Source: Streptomyces sp. NRRL WC-3742 (GTDB lineage: Bacteria > Actinomycetota > Actinomycetes > Streptomycetales > Streptomycetaceae). Taken from it: a DNA stretch of 64,000 bases. Shown one piece after another: positions 33,316 to 41,917 of the stretch. Location: assembly GCF_000720635.1 (NCBI RefSeq), contig NZ_JOCF01000006.1:92304-156303 (forward strand). The letters run 5' to 3'. The number at the start of each line of letters is the position of its first letter. The first letter of the stretch is position 1. The notes beneath the pieces were generated by a model that was given only the letters and a program-made list of their open reading frames with translations, was not told the origin of the DNA and ran no database searches. The translations under genes and the position numbers were made by a program.

Positions 33316-35625
33316 CTACCGGCTCCCGGCGGCCCGGCTGCTCGTCACGGTCACCTTGAGGTGCTTCATGATCGGCTGGTCGCTCTGCGTGCTGAAGTCG
33401 CCGATCGCGCACAGCACGTTCATCTCCGGCATGTACCCGGCCGCGCAGCCGCGCGGGATGTCGTACGGGACGGCCAGGTAGCCGTGCACCGAGCGGCTGC
33501 TGCCGTCCCTGGCGGTGCTGGTCACGTCCACCGGGTCGAACTCGGCGATGCCCCGCTCGCGCATGTCGTCCCGGTTGAGGAACACCAGCGTGCGCAGGTT
33601 CTTCACGCCCCGGTAGCGGTCGTTGTCCGAGTAGATGGTGGTGTTCCACTGGTCGTGCGAGCGCATGGTGCCCAGCGCCAGGGTGCCGGGGGCGGGGACG
33701 ACGTCGGGCAGCGGGGCGGCGGAGAACTCGGCCTTGCCGGAGGGGGTGAGGAAGACCAGTTCGCGGGCCGGCTGCTTGATCCGGAAGCCCAGCGGCAACC
33801 GTACCCGGCGGTTGAAGTCCTCGAAGCCGTCCAGGACTTCGGCCATCGTGTCGCGGATGCGGTCGTAGTCCTCGACGTACCACTCCCAGGGCGTCGAGCT
33901 GTCCGGCAGCGCCGCGCGGGCCATCCCGGCGACGATCGCGGGCTCGGAGAGCAGCTGCGGGGAGGCCGGGCGCTTCATGCCGACCGACAGGTGCACCATG
34001 CTCATCGAGTCCTCGACGGAGGTGGACTGCAGGCCCGCGCGCTGGTGGTCCTTCTCGGTGCGGCCCAGGCACGGCAGGATCAGCGCCGCCTTGCCGTGCA
34101 CCAGGTGGCTGCGGTTCAGCTTGGTGCTCACCTGTACCGTCAACTCGCAGGCACGCAGGGCCTCGTAGGTGTAGGGCGTGTCCGGCGCGGCGAGCGCGAA
34201 GTTGCCGCCCATGCCGACGAAGACCGTCACGTCCCCGCGCCGCATCGCCTCGATGGTGCCCACCGTGTCCAGGCCATGGGCGGTCGGCGGAGTGAATCCG
34301 CAGACCTCGCCGAGGCGCTCCAGGAAGGCGGGCGCCGGGCGGTGGTCGATGCCGCAGGTGCGGTTGCCCTGCACGTTGCTGTGCCCGCGCACCGGGGAGG
34401 GTCCGGCGCCCTCGCGGCCCAGATTCCCGCGCAGCAGAAGGAGGTTGACGATCTCGCGCACGGTGTCCACGCCGTGCTCGTGCTGGGTGACGCCCAGGCA
34501 CCAGCTGAAGATCGAGCGGTCCGCCTCCCGGTAGACCCGCGCCGCCTTGAGGATCTCGGCGCGCCCCAGGCCGCTCTGGCGCTCGATCTCCTCCCAGGGC
34601 GTCTCCTCGCAGGTCCTGCGGTACTCCTCGAACCCGGAGGTGTGGCGCTCGACGAACAGCCGGTCCAGCGCCTTGTCGTCCGTCGCGGCCTGCTCCAGGA
34701 GGGCCTTCGCCATGCCGCGCAGCAGCGCCATGTCCCCGCCGATGCGCGGCTGGAGGTTGAGGGTGCTGGTGCGCGTCGCCCGGTTGAGCGCCATGTCGGT
34801 GAAGTCGTGGGGGATGATCGTGCGGGTCGCGGCCGCCTCGACCAGCGGGTTGACGTGCACGATCTGCGCGCCGCGCTTGTACGCCTCGGCCAGCGAGGTC
34901 AGCATCCGGGGTGCGTTGGAGGCCGCGTTGACGCCCAGGATGAACAGCGCGTCGGTGACCTCCCAGTCCTCCAGGTCGACCGTGCCCTTCCCCGTGCCGA
35001 GGGACGCCTGCAGCGCCCGGCCGCTGGCCTCGTGGCACATGTTGGAGCAGTCGGGCAGGTTGTTGGTGCCCAGTTCGCGGGCCATCAGCTGGTACAGGAA
35101 CGTCGCCTCGTTGCCGAGCCGGCCGGAGGTGTAGTACGCGGCCCTGCCGGGGTCGTCCAGTCCGCGCAGGGTGGAGCCGACGAGTTCGAAGGCGTCCTTC
35201 CAACTGATCGGCACGTAGTGGTCGGTGGCCGCGTCGTAGACCATCGGCTCGGTCAGGCGGCCCTGGTCCTCCAGCGCGAAGTCGCTCCACTCGGACAGCT
35301 CCGACACCGAGTGCGCGGCGAAGAACTCCCGGCCCACGCGCTTGCGGGTCATCTCCCAGGTGACGTGCTTGATGCCGTTCTCGCAGATGTCCAGGTGCAG
35401 GCCCTTGGTGTCGTCCGGCCAGGCGCATCCGGGGCAGTCGAAGCCGCCGTTCTCGTGGTTCATCTTCATCACCGCGCGCGGCCCGTCCACGTACGTGCCC
35501 TCGCGGGCCAGGAAGCGGGTGACGCTCTTCGCGGCGCCCCAGCCGGCGGCGGGGTGGTGGTACGGGGCGACGTGCGGCTCGCCGTCGGGGGAGGGGCCGA
35601 CCTGTTCGTCATCGGGCTTGGTCAC
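33316..35625 (-). CDS. YdeP-type molybdopterin oxidoreductase (formate dehydrogenase-like)
   Basis: 769 aa, the usual length for the FdhF-related YdeP family. Signature FDCPGCAWPD (C64, C67), SGRLGNEATFLYQLMARELGTNNLPDCSNMCHEASG, and the C-terminal molydopterin-dinucleotide-binding domain (LALGTMRSHDQWNTTIYSDNDRYRGV). The protein should bind bis-MGD molybdenum or tungsten cofactor; YdeP homologues are linked to acid resistance, and the substrate is unproven. GTG 35625 gives the family length. The gene lies downstream of MFS-fdhD-lysR on the same strand, and FdhD is the sulfur-transfer protein that activates such enzymes, so functional linkage is strong. Confidence 0.92.
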   Translation of the reverse strand: MTKPDDEQVGPSPDGEPHVAPYHHPAAGWGAAKSVTRFLAREGTYVDGPRAVMKMNHENGGFDCPGCAWPDDTKGLHLDICENGIKHVTWEMTRKRVGREFFAAHSVSELSEWSDFALEDQGRLTEPMVYDAATDHYVPISWKDAFELVGSTLRGLDDPGRAAYYTSGRLGNEATFLYQLMARELGTNNLPDCSNMCHEASGRALQASLGTGKGTVDLEDWEVTDALFILGVNAASNAPRMLTSLAEAYKRGAQIVHVNPLVEAAATRTIIPHDFTDMALNRATRTSTLNLQPRIGGDMALLRGMAKALLEQAATDDKALDRLFVERHTSGFEEYRRTCEETPWEEIERQSGLGRAEILKAARVYREADRSIFSWCLGVTQHEHGVDTVREIVNLLLLRGNLGREGAGPSPVRGHSNVQGNRTCGIDHRPAPAFLERLGEVCGFTPPTAHGLDTVGTIEAMRRGDVTVFVGMGGNFALAAPDTPYTYEALRACELTVQVSTKLNRSHLVHGKAALILPCLGRTEKDHQRAGLQSTSVEDSMSMVHLSVGMKRPASPQLLSEPAIVAGMARAALPDSSTPWEWYVEDYDRIRDTMAEVLDGFEDFNRRVRLPLGFRIKQPARELVFLTPSGKAEFSAAPLPDVVPAPGTLALGTMRSHDQWNTTIYSDNDRYRGVKNLRTLVFLNRDDMRERGIAEFDPVDVTSTARDGSSRSVHGYLAVPYDIPRGCAAGYMPEMNVLCAIGDFSTQSDQPIMKHLKVTVTSSRAAGSR

Positions 35626-35690
35626 GGTGCTCAGCCTTCCGGAAGGGCCCCCGGGGGTCGAGGCTACGTCGGGGGGTGGGGTTCGGCGAC

Positions 35691-35742
35691 TCAGGGCAGA
35701 TGTTCGGAGCAGGTGTTCAGGGCAGGTGTTCAGGGCAGGTGT
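35691..35742. repeat. Four 13-bp tandem repeats carrying the lysR stop
   Basis: Units at 35691, 35704, 35717 and 35730, consensus TCAGGGCAGGTGT (units 3 and 4 identical, unit 1 one change, unit 2 two changes). The first three bases of unit 4 are the TGA stop of the lysR gene read on the minus strand. Confidence 0.9.
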
Positions 35743-36638
35743 TCCAGGACCGTGGCGGTGTCGGTGCGCAGGGCCGCCTCCAGCAGGGCGCGGGCCATCA
35801 CCGGGCCCGGTCGGCGGTCCGCCACGACCAGGACGATCGGGGCGCCGTGCACCGGCTCGACCAGCGGCAGCGCCCGCATCCCCGGCGGCACGCCGAACAC
35901 GTGCAGCCAGGCGTACGGGACCACGCTCGCCCAGCGGCCGGTGCGCACATGGGCGAAGAGGGAGGCCACGGAGTCCGTCTCCACGCGGGGCCGCGGGGCC
36001 AGGCCGAGGCCCGTGAACACCTCGTCGAGGGTCCGTCGGCCCTGCATGCCCGGCTCCAGCAGGCACAGGGGCAGTTCCGCGGCCTCCGCCCAGGTGGCGC
36101 TCGGGCGGGCGGCGGGTTCCTCGGGGCCGCCCGTCAGCAGGACGTAGCGCTCCTCGTACAGGGGGTGGGTGCGGACGCCTTCGGTGCTCTCCGGCGCGTA
36201 GGTGATGCCCGCGTCGATCTCGAAGTCCCGTACGCGACGCAGGACTTCCTCGGCGCGCAGGTCGGTGCGCAGCTCGACGGAGGCCAGCGGGTGGGCCGCG
36301 CAGAACGGGTCGGTGAGCAGCGAGACGGCGCCCGAGGCGGTGGGCACCGAGCCGATCCGCAGGGTGCCGCTCAGGCCGGTGCGCAGGGCCGTGGCCTCCT
36401 CGCGCAGCGCGTCCCGGTCGGCGAGCAGGCGTTGGGCGCGGCGCAGGATCCGCTCGCCCTCGGGGGTGAGGCCCTCGTACGCGCGGCCGCGCCGCACGAG
36501 CAGCACCTTGAGCTCGTCCTCGAGCTTGCGCAGGCCCTCGGACAGGGCGGGCTGGGAGACGTGGCAGGCTTCGGCGGCGCGGGCGAAGTGGCGCTCGCGG
36601 GCGAGGGCGACGAGGTACTCCAGCTGGCGCAGAAGCAT
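35730..36638 (-). CDS. LysR-family transcriptional regulator
   Basis: 302 aa. N-terminal winged HTH (MLLRQLEYLVALARERHFARAAEACHVSQPALSEGLRKLEDELKVLLVRRG) and a periplasmic-binding-like effector domain (LSGTLRIGSVPTASGAVSLLTDPFCAAHP, DAGITYAPEST, ALPLVEPVHGAPIVLVV). It begins 5 bases after the fdhD stop, so it belongs to the MFS-fdhD-lysR operon and probably regulates it and the downstream oxidoreductase gene. Cytoplasmic. Its 3' end is embedded in 13-bp tandem repeats. Confidence 0.92.
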   Translation of the reverse strand: MLLRQLEYLVALARERHFARAAEACHVSQPALSEGLRKLEDELKVLLVRRGRAYEGLTPEGERILRRAQRLLADRDALREEATALRTGLSGTLRIGSVPTASGAVSLLTDPFCAAHPLASVELRTDLRAEEVLRRVRDFEIDAGITYAPESTEGVRTHPLYEERYVLLTGGPEEPAARPSATWAEAAELPLCLLEPGMQGRRTLDEVFTGLGLAPRPRVETDSVASLFAHVRTGRWASVVPYAWLHVFGVPPGMRALPLVEPVHGAPIVLVVADRRPGPVMARALLEAALRTDTATVLEHLP

Positions 36639-36643
36639 GCCGG

Positions 36644-37483
36644 TTACTCGGTCCCGGTCTCGGTCTCGATGCGGTCGGTGCGGGTGTAGACGTTCATCGA
36701 CTCGCCGCGCAGGAAGCCGACCAGCGTCAGGCCGCTCTCCTCGGCGAGGTCCACGGCCAGGGAGGAGGGCGCGGAGACGGCGGCGAGCAGGGGGATGCCC
36801 GCCATCACCGCCTTCTGCACCAGCTCGAAGGAGGCCCGGCCGCTGACCATCAGCACCGTGCCGCGCGCGGGCAGCAGGCCCTCGCGCAGGGCGTGGCCGA
36901 CCACCTTGTCCACCGCGTTGTGCCGCCCGACGTCCTCGCGCAGGCAGAGCAGCCGCCCGTCCGCGTCGAACAGGCCCGCCGCGTGCAGGCCCCCGGTGCT
37001 GTCGAACACCTTCTGGGCGGCGCGCAGGCGGTCGGGGAGGGCGGAGAGCAGCTGCGGGGTGACGCGCAGGTTGTCCTCGGCGACGCTCCATGCGGCGGTG
37101 GTGCGCACCGCGTCCAGGCTGGCCTTTCCGCAGAGGCCGCAGGAGGAGGTGGTGTAGAAGTTGCGCTCCAGGGAGGCGTCGGGGGCGGGGACGCCGGGGG
37201 CGAGGGCGACGTCGACCACGTTGTAGGTGTTGGAGCCGTCGGCCGTGGCGCCCGCGCAGTAGCGGATGGCGGCGAGGTGGTCGGCGGCGTGCAGGACGCC
37301 CTCGCTGACCAGGAAACCGGCGGCCAGGTCGAAGTCCCCGCCGGGGGTGCGCATGGTGACGGTCAGCGGGCGGCCGTTGACGCGGATCTCCATCGGCTCC
37401 TCGGCGGCCAGGGTGTCGGGGCGGTGCGAGGGCACGCCCTCGCGCAGCCGCAGCACCCTGCGGGGGACGGTCACTCGGCCCAT
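36644..37483 (-). CDS. fdhD: FdhD, sulfurtransferase for molybdenum enzymes
   Basis: 279 aa. FdhD accepts sulfur from a cysteine desulfurase and sulfurates the bis-MGD cofactor of formate dehydrogenases. The transfer cysteines are C115 and C118 in [12 protein letters not shown]; other family landmarks are [69 protein letters not shown] and [13 protein letters not shown]. Start ATG 37483 lies 13 bases inside the upstream MFS gene. Its role is presumably to activate the YdeP-like protein encoded three genes on. Confidence 0.95.
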   Translation of the reverse strand: MGRVTVPRRVLRLREGVPSHRPDTLAAEEPMEIRVNGRPLTVTMRTPGGDFDLAAGFLVSEGVLHAADHLAAIRYCAGATADGSNTYNVVDVALAPGVPAPDASLERNFYTTSSCGLCGKASLDAVRTTAAWSVAEDNLRVTPQLLSALPDRLRAAQKVFDSTGGLHAAGLFDADGRLLCLREDVGRHNAVDKVVGHALREGLLPARGTVLMVSGRASFELVQKAVMAGIPLLAAVSAPSSLAVDLAEESGLTLVGFLRGESMNVYTRTDRIETETGTE

Positions 37484-38718
37484 CGGTGATGGCTCCTCGC
37501 TGTCGGTGTGGCCTGTGTGGCCTGTGCTGGTGTGCTCTGTACAGAGGCATCCTCTCGCTTCGGAGGCTCCGGCAGGTGACGGCGGCTGTGCGCGGCGGTG
37601 ACGCCCAGGCAGAGCAGGCCGATGACGGCCATGGCGACGAGCAGTGCCGGGTAGGAGGCGTGGTCGGCGGTGCCGGTGAGCAGCAGCGGGGTGAGGAAAC
37701 CACCGGAAACGGTGGTTTGGTAGAGCGAGGCGGAGGACGGGCCGCAGTGGAGGCGCTCCACCTCGTGCAGGCCCGCGCCGAGCGTCAGCCCGTACCCGGT
37801 ACCGAGGACGACGGCGGCCACGACCACCAGCGCGACCGAGTCCCGGGCGGCGGCCAGGGCGCCCACCAGCAGTCCGGCGATCACCACGGCCATCGCGCCG
37901 AGGGTCGCCCGGGCGCTGTGGGCGTCGTCCAGGCGGGCGGCGAAGGGCTGGGCGACCACACCGGCGGTCAGCGTCAGGGCGGCGACCAGACCGCCGAACA
38001 GCGGCGCGTAGCCGGGCGTCCGGTCGGCCACCAGGGGCGGCAGGACCACGTACGCGACGGTGGCGGCGCCGAGGACGGCGGGGGCGGCGGGCAGCACCAC
38101 GAAACGGAAGCGGGGGTGGGTGACGGCCGCCCGGTGCGCCTCGACGTGGCTGCTCGGCGGAGGACGGACGGCGGCCGTGTCGGGCACGTCGCGGGTGGCG
38201 CGCAGGACGAGCAGGCAGGCGGCGGCGTGGGCGAGCGCGGGCACCGTCATCGGGTCGGGCAGCCACTCGGCGAGCACCCCGGAGGCCAGCGCTCCGGCGG
38301 CGAAGCCCGTACCGGTGGCGTACATCGCCCGGCGGGACGAGACCTGCGGGGGCGCGGTCGACAGCTCACGCATCCAGGTCGCGCCCGCGAGGAACACCAG
38401 CCCGGCGGCGAAGCCCGTCGCGAGGCGGCTGGCGTAGCCCGCGCCCTCGTGGCCGGTGGCCAGCAGCAGACTGGCGGCGGCGGACAGCGCCAGGCCCGCC
38501 CGTACGGTACGGCGGCGGCCGAACCGGTCGGCGGCGGGCCCGGCGAGCAGGAGGCCGGGGGCGAGGCCGAGCAGATAGACCGAGAACATCGCGGCCAGCG
38601 CGAGGGCCGACCAGTCGGTGCGCGCCCGGTAGACGGTGGCGAGGGCGGTGAACTGGTTGGCACCCCAGGCGGCGACGGCCACGGCGGCGGCTGCGGGGAG
38701 CCAGCGGGGGGCCTGCAT
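37471..38718 (-). CDS. MFS transporter, fdhD-linked
   Basis: 415 aa, about 12 membrane helices. N-terminal half begins [26 protein letters not shown]; the loop between helices 2 and 3 carries the MFS motif [16 protein letters not shown]. The C-terminal tail is soluble ([20 protein letters not shown]). First gene of the MFS-fdhD-lysR unit; its end overlaps fdhD by 13 bases. Substrate unknown; with a formate dehydrogenase-like enzyme close by, formate, nitrate or an organic acid is possible but unproven. A 13-bp inverted repeat stands 28 bases upstream of its ATG. Confidence 0.9.
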   Translation of the reverse strand: MQAPRWLPAAAAVAVAAWGANQFTALATVYRARTDWSALALAAMFSVYLLGLAPGLLLAGPAADRFGRRRTVRAGLALSAAASLLLATGHEGAGYASRLATGFAAGLVFLAGATWMRELSTAPPQVSSRRAMYATGTGFAAGALASGVLAEWLPDPMTVPALAHAAACLLVLRATRDVPDTAAVRPPPSSHVEAHRAAVTHPRFRFVVLPAAPAVLGAATVAYVVLPPLVADRTPGYAPLFGGLVAALTLTAGVVAQPFAARLDDAHSARATLGAMAVVIAGLLVGALAAARDSVALVVVAAVVLGTGYGLTLGAGLHEVERLHCGPSSASLYQTTVSGGFLTPLLLTGTADHASYPALLVAMAVIGLLCLGVTAAHSRRHLPEPPKREDASVQSTPAQATQATPTARSHHRWAE

Positions 38719-38745
38719 CGGATCTCGTCTCGGTGGGGGGACTTT

Positions 38746-38780
38746 CGCTTCCGAATTCAGTTTCGGTGAATTCGGAAGCG
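38746..38780. promoter_or_regulatory. Long inverted repeat in the MFS/GNAT divergent promoter
   Basis: CGCTTCCGAATTC (38746-38758) and exact complement (38768-38780), 9-base spacer, 28 bases upstream of the MFS gene start. Position and symmetry suit an operator, perhaps for the LysR protein, though LysR sites usually have a T-N11-A core. Confidence 0.65.
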
Positions 38781-38848
38781 AGGGTCAAAGAGGGAATTCC
38801 TGTGACCTGATAGGCGGCGCTTATCAGGCGGCCGGTAGGGTGTGCGCC

Positions 38849-39319
38849 ATGCCTCTCCCGATCACGCCTCTCCCGATACTGCGACCCGCGACCCGCGCCG
38901 ACCTGCCGGCGGTACTGGCCCTGCTGGCGGACGAGGACCGGGTGGTCGACCCGGCGGGCATCGTCGTCGGGGAGGCGCACGAGCGGGCCTTCGCGGATAT
39001 CGAGGCGGACCCGCGCAACGAGATGCTGGTGCTGGTCGAAGCCGACGAAACGGTGATCGGCTGCCTCCAGGCGACATACATTCCCGGGCTCGGGAAGGGT
39101 GGCGCCGAACGCGCGCTGATCGAGGCCGTACGGATTCGCGCGGACCGGCGGGGTGGCGGGCTCGGCCGGACGCTGATGGAACTCGCGGCCGCTCGGGCCC
39201 GCGACCGGGGGTGCGCGCTCGTCCAGCTGACCAGCAACAAGCAGCGCGAGGACGCGCACCGCTTCTACGCGTCGCTGGGCTACGCGCGCAGCCACGAAGG
39301 CTTCAAGCTCGCGCTCTAG
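38849..39319 (+). CDS. GNAT N-acetyltransferase
   Basis: 156 aa. Compact GNAT: ILRPATRADLPAVLALLADEDRV at the N-terminus, MLVLVEADETVIGCLQATYIPGL, then ALIEAVRIRADRRGGGLGRTLMELAAARARDRGCALVQLTSNKQREDAHRFYASLGYARSHEGFKLAL. The acetyl-CoA loop is RRGGGLGR. Substrate unknown. Divergent from the MFS-fdhD-lysR unit. Its TAG stop shares the palindromic CTAG with the stop of the convergent GreA-like gene. Confidence 0.9.
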   Translation: MPLPITPLPILRPATRADLPAVLALLADEDRVVDPAGIVVGEAHERAFADIEADPRNEMLVLVEADETVIGCLQATYIPGLGKGGAERALIEAVRIRADRRGGGLGRTLMELAAARARDRGCALVQLTSNKQREDAHRFYASLGYARSHEGFKLAL

Positions 39320-39780
39320 CCGCCGATCGACAGCACGGTGGCACTGGCTGCACCGGCCGGGGTGTCATAGGCGACGGTCTCGCCCGCGTGGCGGCCGAGG
39401 AGGGCCTTGCCGAGCGGGCTGTCCCAGGTCACGAGGGTCCGCTCGCCGATCTCGGCCAGCTCCGTGACCTCGATGACTTCCTCCTCGCCGTCGTCGAAGC
39501 GCAGAGTGACGGTGGAGCCCACGCCCACGACGGTCGTGGACGGAGCTCCGGCCACCGCGGCCTCCTTCAAACGGCCCTCGACCTCGGCGATCCGGTCCTC
39601 CAGCCGGGCCACATCGTCGGCCCGCTGAAGTTCGTCCGCTTGGTCCGCCCGGTCGCCCACCGCATCGTCCTCCCCACGCAGCGTCCCGGAAACCCTCCCT
39701 CGCTCGGCGCGCAACCGCGCCAGCTCCTCCTGCGCCACACGCAGGCCCTCGGCACTGATCGGTTCGGGGCCACCGCTCAT
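39316..39780 (-). CDS. GreA/GreB-family transcription elongation factor
   Basis: 154 aa. N-terminal antiparallel coiled coil (ISAEGLRVAQEELARLRAERG to IAEVEGRLKEA) and C-terminal FKBP-like domain (VVGVGSTVTLRFDDGEEEVIEVTELAEIGERTLVTWDSPLGKALLGRHAGETVAYDTPAG), the Gre layout. Acidic tip residues that stimulate RNA cleavage could be DDAVGDRADQADE, so it may rescue backtracked polymerase or act as a paralogue with altered role. ATG 39780 gives normal Gre length; an upstream in-frame start at 39846 does not fit. Ends tail-to-tail with the GNAT gene. Confidence 0.88.
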   Translation of the reverse strand: MSGGPEPISAEGLRVAQEELARLRAERGRVSGTLRGEDDAVGDRADQADELQRADDVARLEDRIAEVEGRLKEAAVAGAPSTTVVGVGSTVTLRFDDGEEEVIEVTELAEIGERTLVTWDSPLGKALLGRHAGETVAYDTPAGAASATVLSIGG

Positions 39781-39861
39781 GTCCGACTCCCAAGTCGCTT
39801 GCGGACAGGCCGTTTCCATTACCCCACTGCATCCGACCCCCGGCAACTCCGCCCCCGATAC

Positions 39862-39895
39862 GGTGGCGCCTCGCTACACGTAGCGAGGCGCCACC
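39862..39895. terminator. Terminator after a DUF397 scar
   Basis: GGTGGCGCCTCGCTAC (39862-39877) and exact complement (39880-39895), 16-bp stem with only AC between. It lies 5 bases past a leftover DUF397 gene end and terminates the methyltransferase transcript. Confidence 0.8.
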
Positions 39896-39900
39896 AAGTC

Positions 39901-39929
39901 AGTTGGCGTGCTGGTCGAACTCGCCGGTC
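39901..39929 (-). repeat. Direct repeat, left copy: DUF397 3'-end scar
   Basis: 28 of 29 bases match 43773-43801. Read on the minus strand it encodes TGEFDQHAN-stop, the last codons of a DUF397 gene, in the same orientation as the intact DUF397 gene. It abuts and slightly overlaps the methyltransferase stop. Confidence 0.85.
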
Positions 39930-40596
39930 AGTCACGCGGAGTTCTCGCCGTGACGAGGAGAGTCCCGATGTGTCCGTCGGTCGGGGCGTCGAGCACGCGG
40001 GCTTCCGCCGACTCGAACCCGCTCCGCAGGAGCAGGCCGGCCCACCTGCGCGGCGTGTAGGAATAGCGGTACGTGTAGAGCGCCCTCCCGGCGAAACCAC
40101 CCTTGTACATGCCCTGCGGGCCGTAGGCACCGGGGATGGCGGGGGGTTGCGAGAAGGCCAGGATGCCACCGGGGTTCAGGCGGGAGGCGATGAGGGGGAA
40201 CAGTTTCAGTGGGTCCGTGAACCAGACCGCTCCGAACACCGAGTAGACCGCGTCCCATGTCTCGTCAGTGCTGCTCAGGTAGTCGAGGACCTCGGCGCAG
40301 TGGATCTGGACGCCGGACGGCCCCCAGCGCCCGGAGACCTTCTCGACCATGACCGGCGAGAGATCCACGCCTGTGACCTTCACGCCCTGTTCGGCCAGAG
40401 CGGCCAGCGCGCGGCCGGTGCCGCATCCGATTTCCAGCGCGCTGGTCGGTGACCCGAGCAGTTCGGGCCCGGGCCCGTGGTCGGCGTACTGGGTCCAGCG
40501 GAAGACGGGCCCGGTGTCGAACACGTCGTCCTTGATGCCGGCGGCGTACGTGTCCCAGAGTTCGCGCTCGGATTCGATGTTGTGCTGTGCAGGCAA
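39928..40596 (-). CDS. Class I SAM-dependent methyltransferase
   Basis: 222 aa. Rossmann-fold methyltransferase: motif I SALEIGCGTGRALAAL binds SAM, VTGVDLSPVMVEKV is the acidic strand-2 end, YSVFGAVWFTDPLKLFPLIASRLNPGGILAFSQPP is motifs post-II/III. Substrate unknown; the C-terminal half has a hydrophobic pocket as in small-molecule methyltransferases. It starts at TTG 40596 with AAGGGAAG in front. It is last in a minus-strand row with a GRDP-like protein and small genes, inside the cassette flanked by 29-bp repeats; its terminal codons run into a DUF397 scar. Confidence 0.88.
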   Translation of the reverse strand: MPAQHNIESERELWDTYAAGIKDDVFDTGPVFRWTQYADHGPGPELLGSPTSALEIGCGTGRALAALAEQGVKVTGVDLSPVMVEKVSGRWGPSGVQIHCAEVLDYLSSTDETWDAVYSVFGAVWFTDPLKLFPLIASRLNPGGILAFSQPPAIPGAYGPQGMYKGGFAGRALYTYRYSYTPRRWAGLLLRSGFESAEARVLDAPTDGHIGTLLVTARTPRD

Positions 40597-40627
40597 CGGG
40601 CTTCCCTTGAAGAAGAGTTGGCAGGCG

Positions 40628-40661
40628 GGTGCCTCCGCCCCCAGGGAGGGGCGGAGGCACC
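40628..40661 (-). terminator. Terminator after the GRDP-like gene
   Basis: GGTGCCTCCGCCCC / complement at 40648-40661, perfect 14-bp stem with a 6-base loop, 11 bases past the GRDP-like stop and before the methyltransferase gene. Confidence 0.8.
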
Positions 40662-40672
40662 CTAGCGTTCGA

Positions 40673-41182
40673 TCAGTGACTGTCGGGCACCTTGTTGTCG
40701 CACGGGGAGCAGTCCGCCCCGTCGATCGCCCACAGCTCCTCGTCGGCGTCGAACCCGTTGCCGCGCAGGAACTCGGCGGTGCGGATCACGATCCCGTCGC
40801 CGCGTCGCTGGATCAACGGTGCGTGGTGCTTGTACTTCCCGGCGTTGTACACCTCGCAGATGGCGAAGTACACGGGCGTGTCCAGCAGGAGCTGATGCAC
40901 CCCGATGTCGACGACCTTCCCGACGCCCAGGTGCACTCCCGGGTGTTCCATGGCGGTGATCGTGTACGCGATGGCGTTGTCCAAGATCCGCTCAGCCATG
41001 TTGCGGACCATGGTGTTGTCGCGGAGCAGGAGCGCGATCTCCCGGTCGTACAGGTCGCCGGAGTTGCCGGGCCCCTCGAACACGTTGTACGTCAGCTCCT
41101 TGACGTGCGGTCGGACCGCGTTGAGGAGCGCGCGGGGGTCACGGAACCCGGTCTCCGTAGGCGCTTCCAGCGCAACGGTCAT
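40673..41182 (-). CDS. Glycine-rich-domain-like (GRDP) protein
   Basis: 169 aa. The segment VHLGVGKVVDIGVHQLLLDTPVYFAICEVYNAGKYKHHAP resembles the helical VDxxWHxxILDTxxYxxFC...HHxP core of GRDP-like proteins, whose biochemical role in bacteria is unknown. The end (ELWAIDGADCSPCDNKVPDSH) has an exposed CxxC and C-terminal His, possibly metal-binding or modified. ATG 41182 has AGAGG 8 bases upstream. A terminator separates it from the methyltransferase gene. The cassette order (small Cys proteins, GRDP-like, methyltransferase, divergent XRE and PPC) suggests a shared regulatory or metabolic role, not yet known. Confidence 0.7.
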   Translation of the reverse strand: MTVALEAPTETGFRDPRALLNAVRPHVKELTYNVFEGPGNSGDLYDREIALLLRDNTMVRNMAERILDNAIAYTITAMEHPGVHLGVGKVVDIGVHQLLLDTPVYFAICEVYNAGKYKHHAPLIQRRGDGIVIRTAEFLRGNGFDADEELWAIDGADCSPCDNKVPDSH

Positions 41183-41371
41183 GGTTCGTTCCTCTCTTCT
41201 CGGTGGCGCACTGCCTTGCATGACCCGCCCAGAAGGACGGGGGTCTGTGGGAGGGCCCTGCCCGTCCCATGGAGGGATGACGGGGGGGTAGGGCCGGGCC
41301 CGCAGACGGCCGGAGACCCATGTCCGTGGCCCTCTGCGGGTGTCTGTGCGGCTTCCCGAGGCGTGCCGCGC

Positions 41372-41629
41372 CTAGCTGCGGGACGGGCTCTCCGGGGTGA
41401 CGGTCACGTGGTCCGTGAGGTGTCGGACAAACGCCGTGTGGCCGATGTCGCGGTTGTGCTTGGCCATGTCGATCCCGAGCACCTTGACGGCCACCGGCTT
41501 ACCGCTCTTCCATGTGCACGTGCCGTTGTCACCCCGGCACTCGGCCCAACCGATGACGTCCTCGGCCGGGTTGGAGTTCACGGTGAAGTCGCAGAGCCGG
41601 ATGACCGTTTCGATGCTGCCACGGGCCAC
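41372..41629 (-). CDS. Small conserved-looking protein, DUF7848-like
   Basis: 85 aa. Cys/His-containing: IRLCDFTVNSNP, GWAECRGDNGTCTWKSGKPVAVKV, AKHNRDIGHTAFVRHLTDHVTV. The order resembles actinomycete DUF7848 proteins with a CxxC-like element and a following GH(T)xF helix, but I hold this lightly. GTG start shares its G with the upstream gene's TAG stop (TAGTG), so translation is coupled. Mobile-element-like and XRE-linked contexts are typical for such proteins. No enzymatic motif. Confidence 0.6.
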   Translation of the reverse strand: MARGSIETVIRLCDFTVNSNPAEDVIGWAECRGDNGTCTWKSGKPVAVKVLGIDMAKHNRDIGHTAFVRHLTDHVTVTPESPSRS

Positions 41630-41826
41630 TACTCGCTCACCCTCTCAATCGGGGTGGGGAGATCGTCGGTGGCTTGCCGCACCGGCACGTCCGGAGCGTT
41701 GCCGACCTCGGCCTGGTTCATCGTCGGGGCGCACTCCCGGTGCGCGGGCAAGAACACCTCACGCGGCGGGTGGCCAGTGCCTCTGGAGTCGAACATGCCG
41801 GACTGGGGGCGGTTGTGGTTGACCAT
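41629..41826 (-). CDS. Small hypothetical protein
   Basis: 65 aa, MVNHNRPQSGMFDSRGTGHPPREVFLPAHRE and an acidic second half. Not recognised, low complexity of structure and probably flexible. Supported by coupling to the next gene (TAGTG overlap), by conserved operon direction, and by start ATG 41826 behind GGGACCC. Could be a short adaptor or leader; no domain seen. Confidence 0.5.
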   Translation of the reverse strand: MVNHNRPQSGMFDSRGTGHPPREVFLPAHRECAPTMNQAEVGNAPDVPVRQATDDLPTPIERVSE

Positions 41827-41917
41827 GGGTCCCTATTCGAAGAACGCGCGCCACTCCGGCGCGCCGTGTTGCTGCAGCTCCCGGGTACGGGCCCGGAGGG
41901 GTCGCATGGATTCCGAT

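Noticed and set aside
31787..35428. Long minus-strand frame of 1213 codons
   Set aside because: It is a shifted frame of the YdeP-like gene and the antisense of the YhgE-like gene; low complexity.
41138..41371. Small ORFs in the gap between the DUF7848-like and GRDP-like genes
   Set aside because: Frames are short and lack ribosome sites; the region contains an imperfect CCGCAGA/TCTGCGG hairpin that is likely a terminator.
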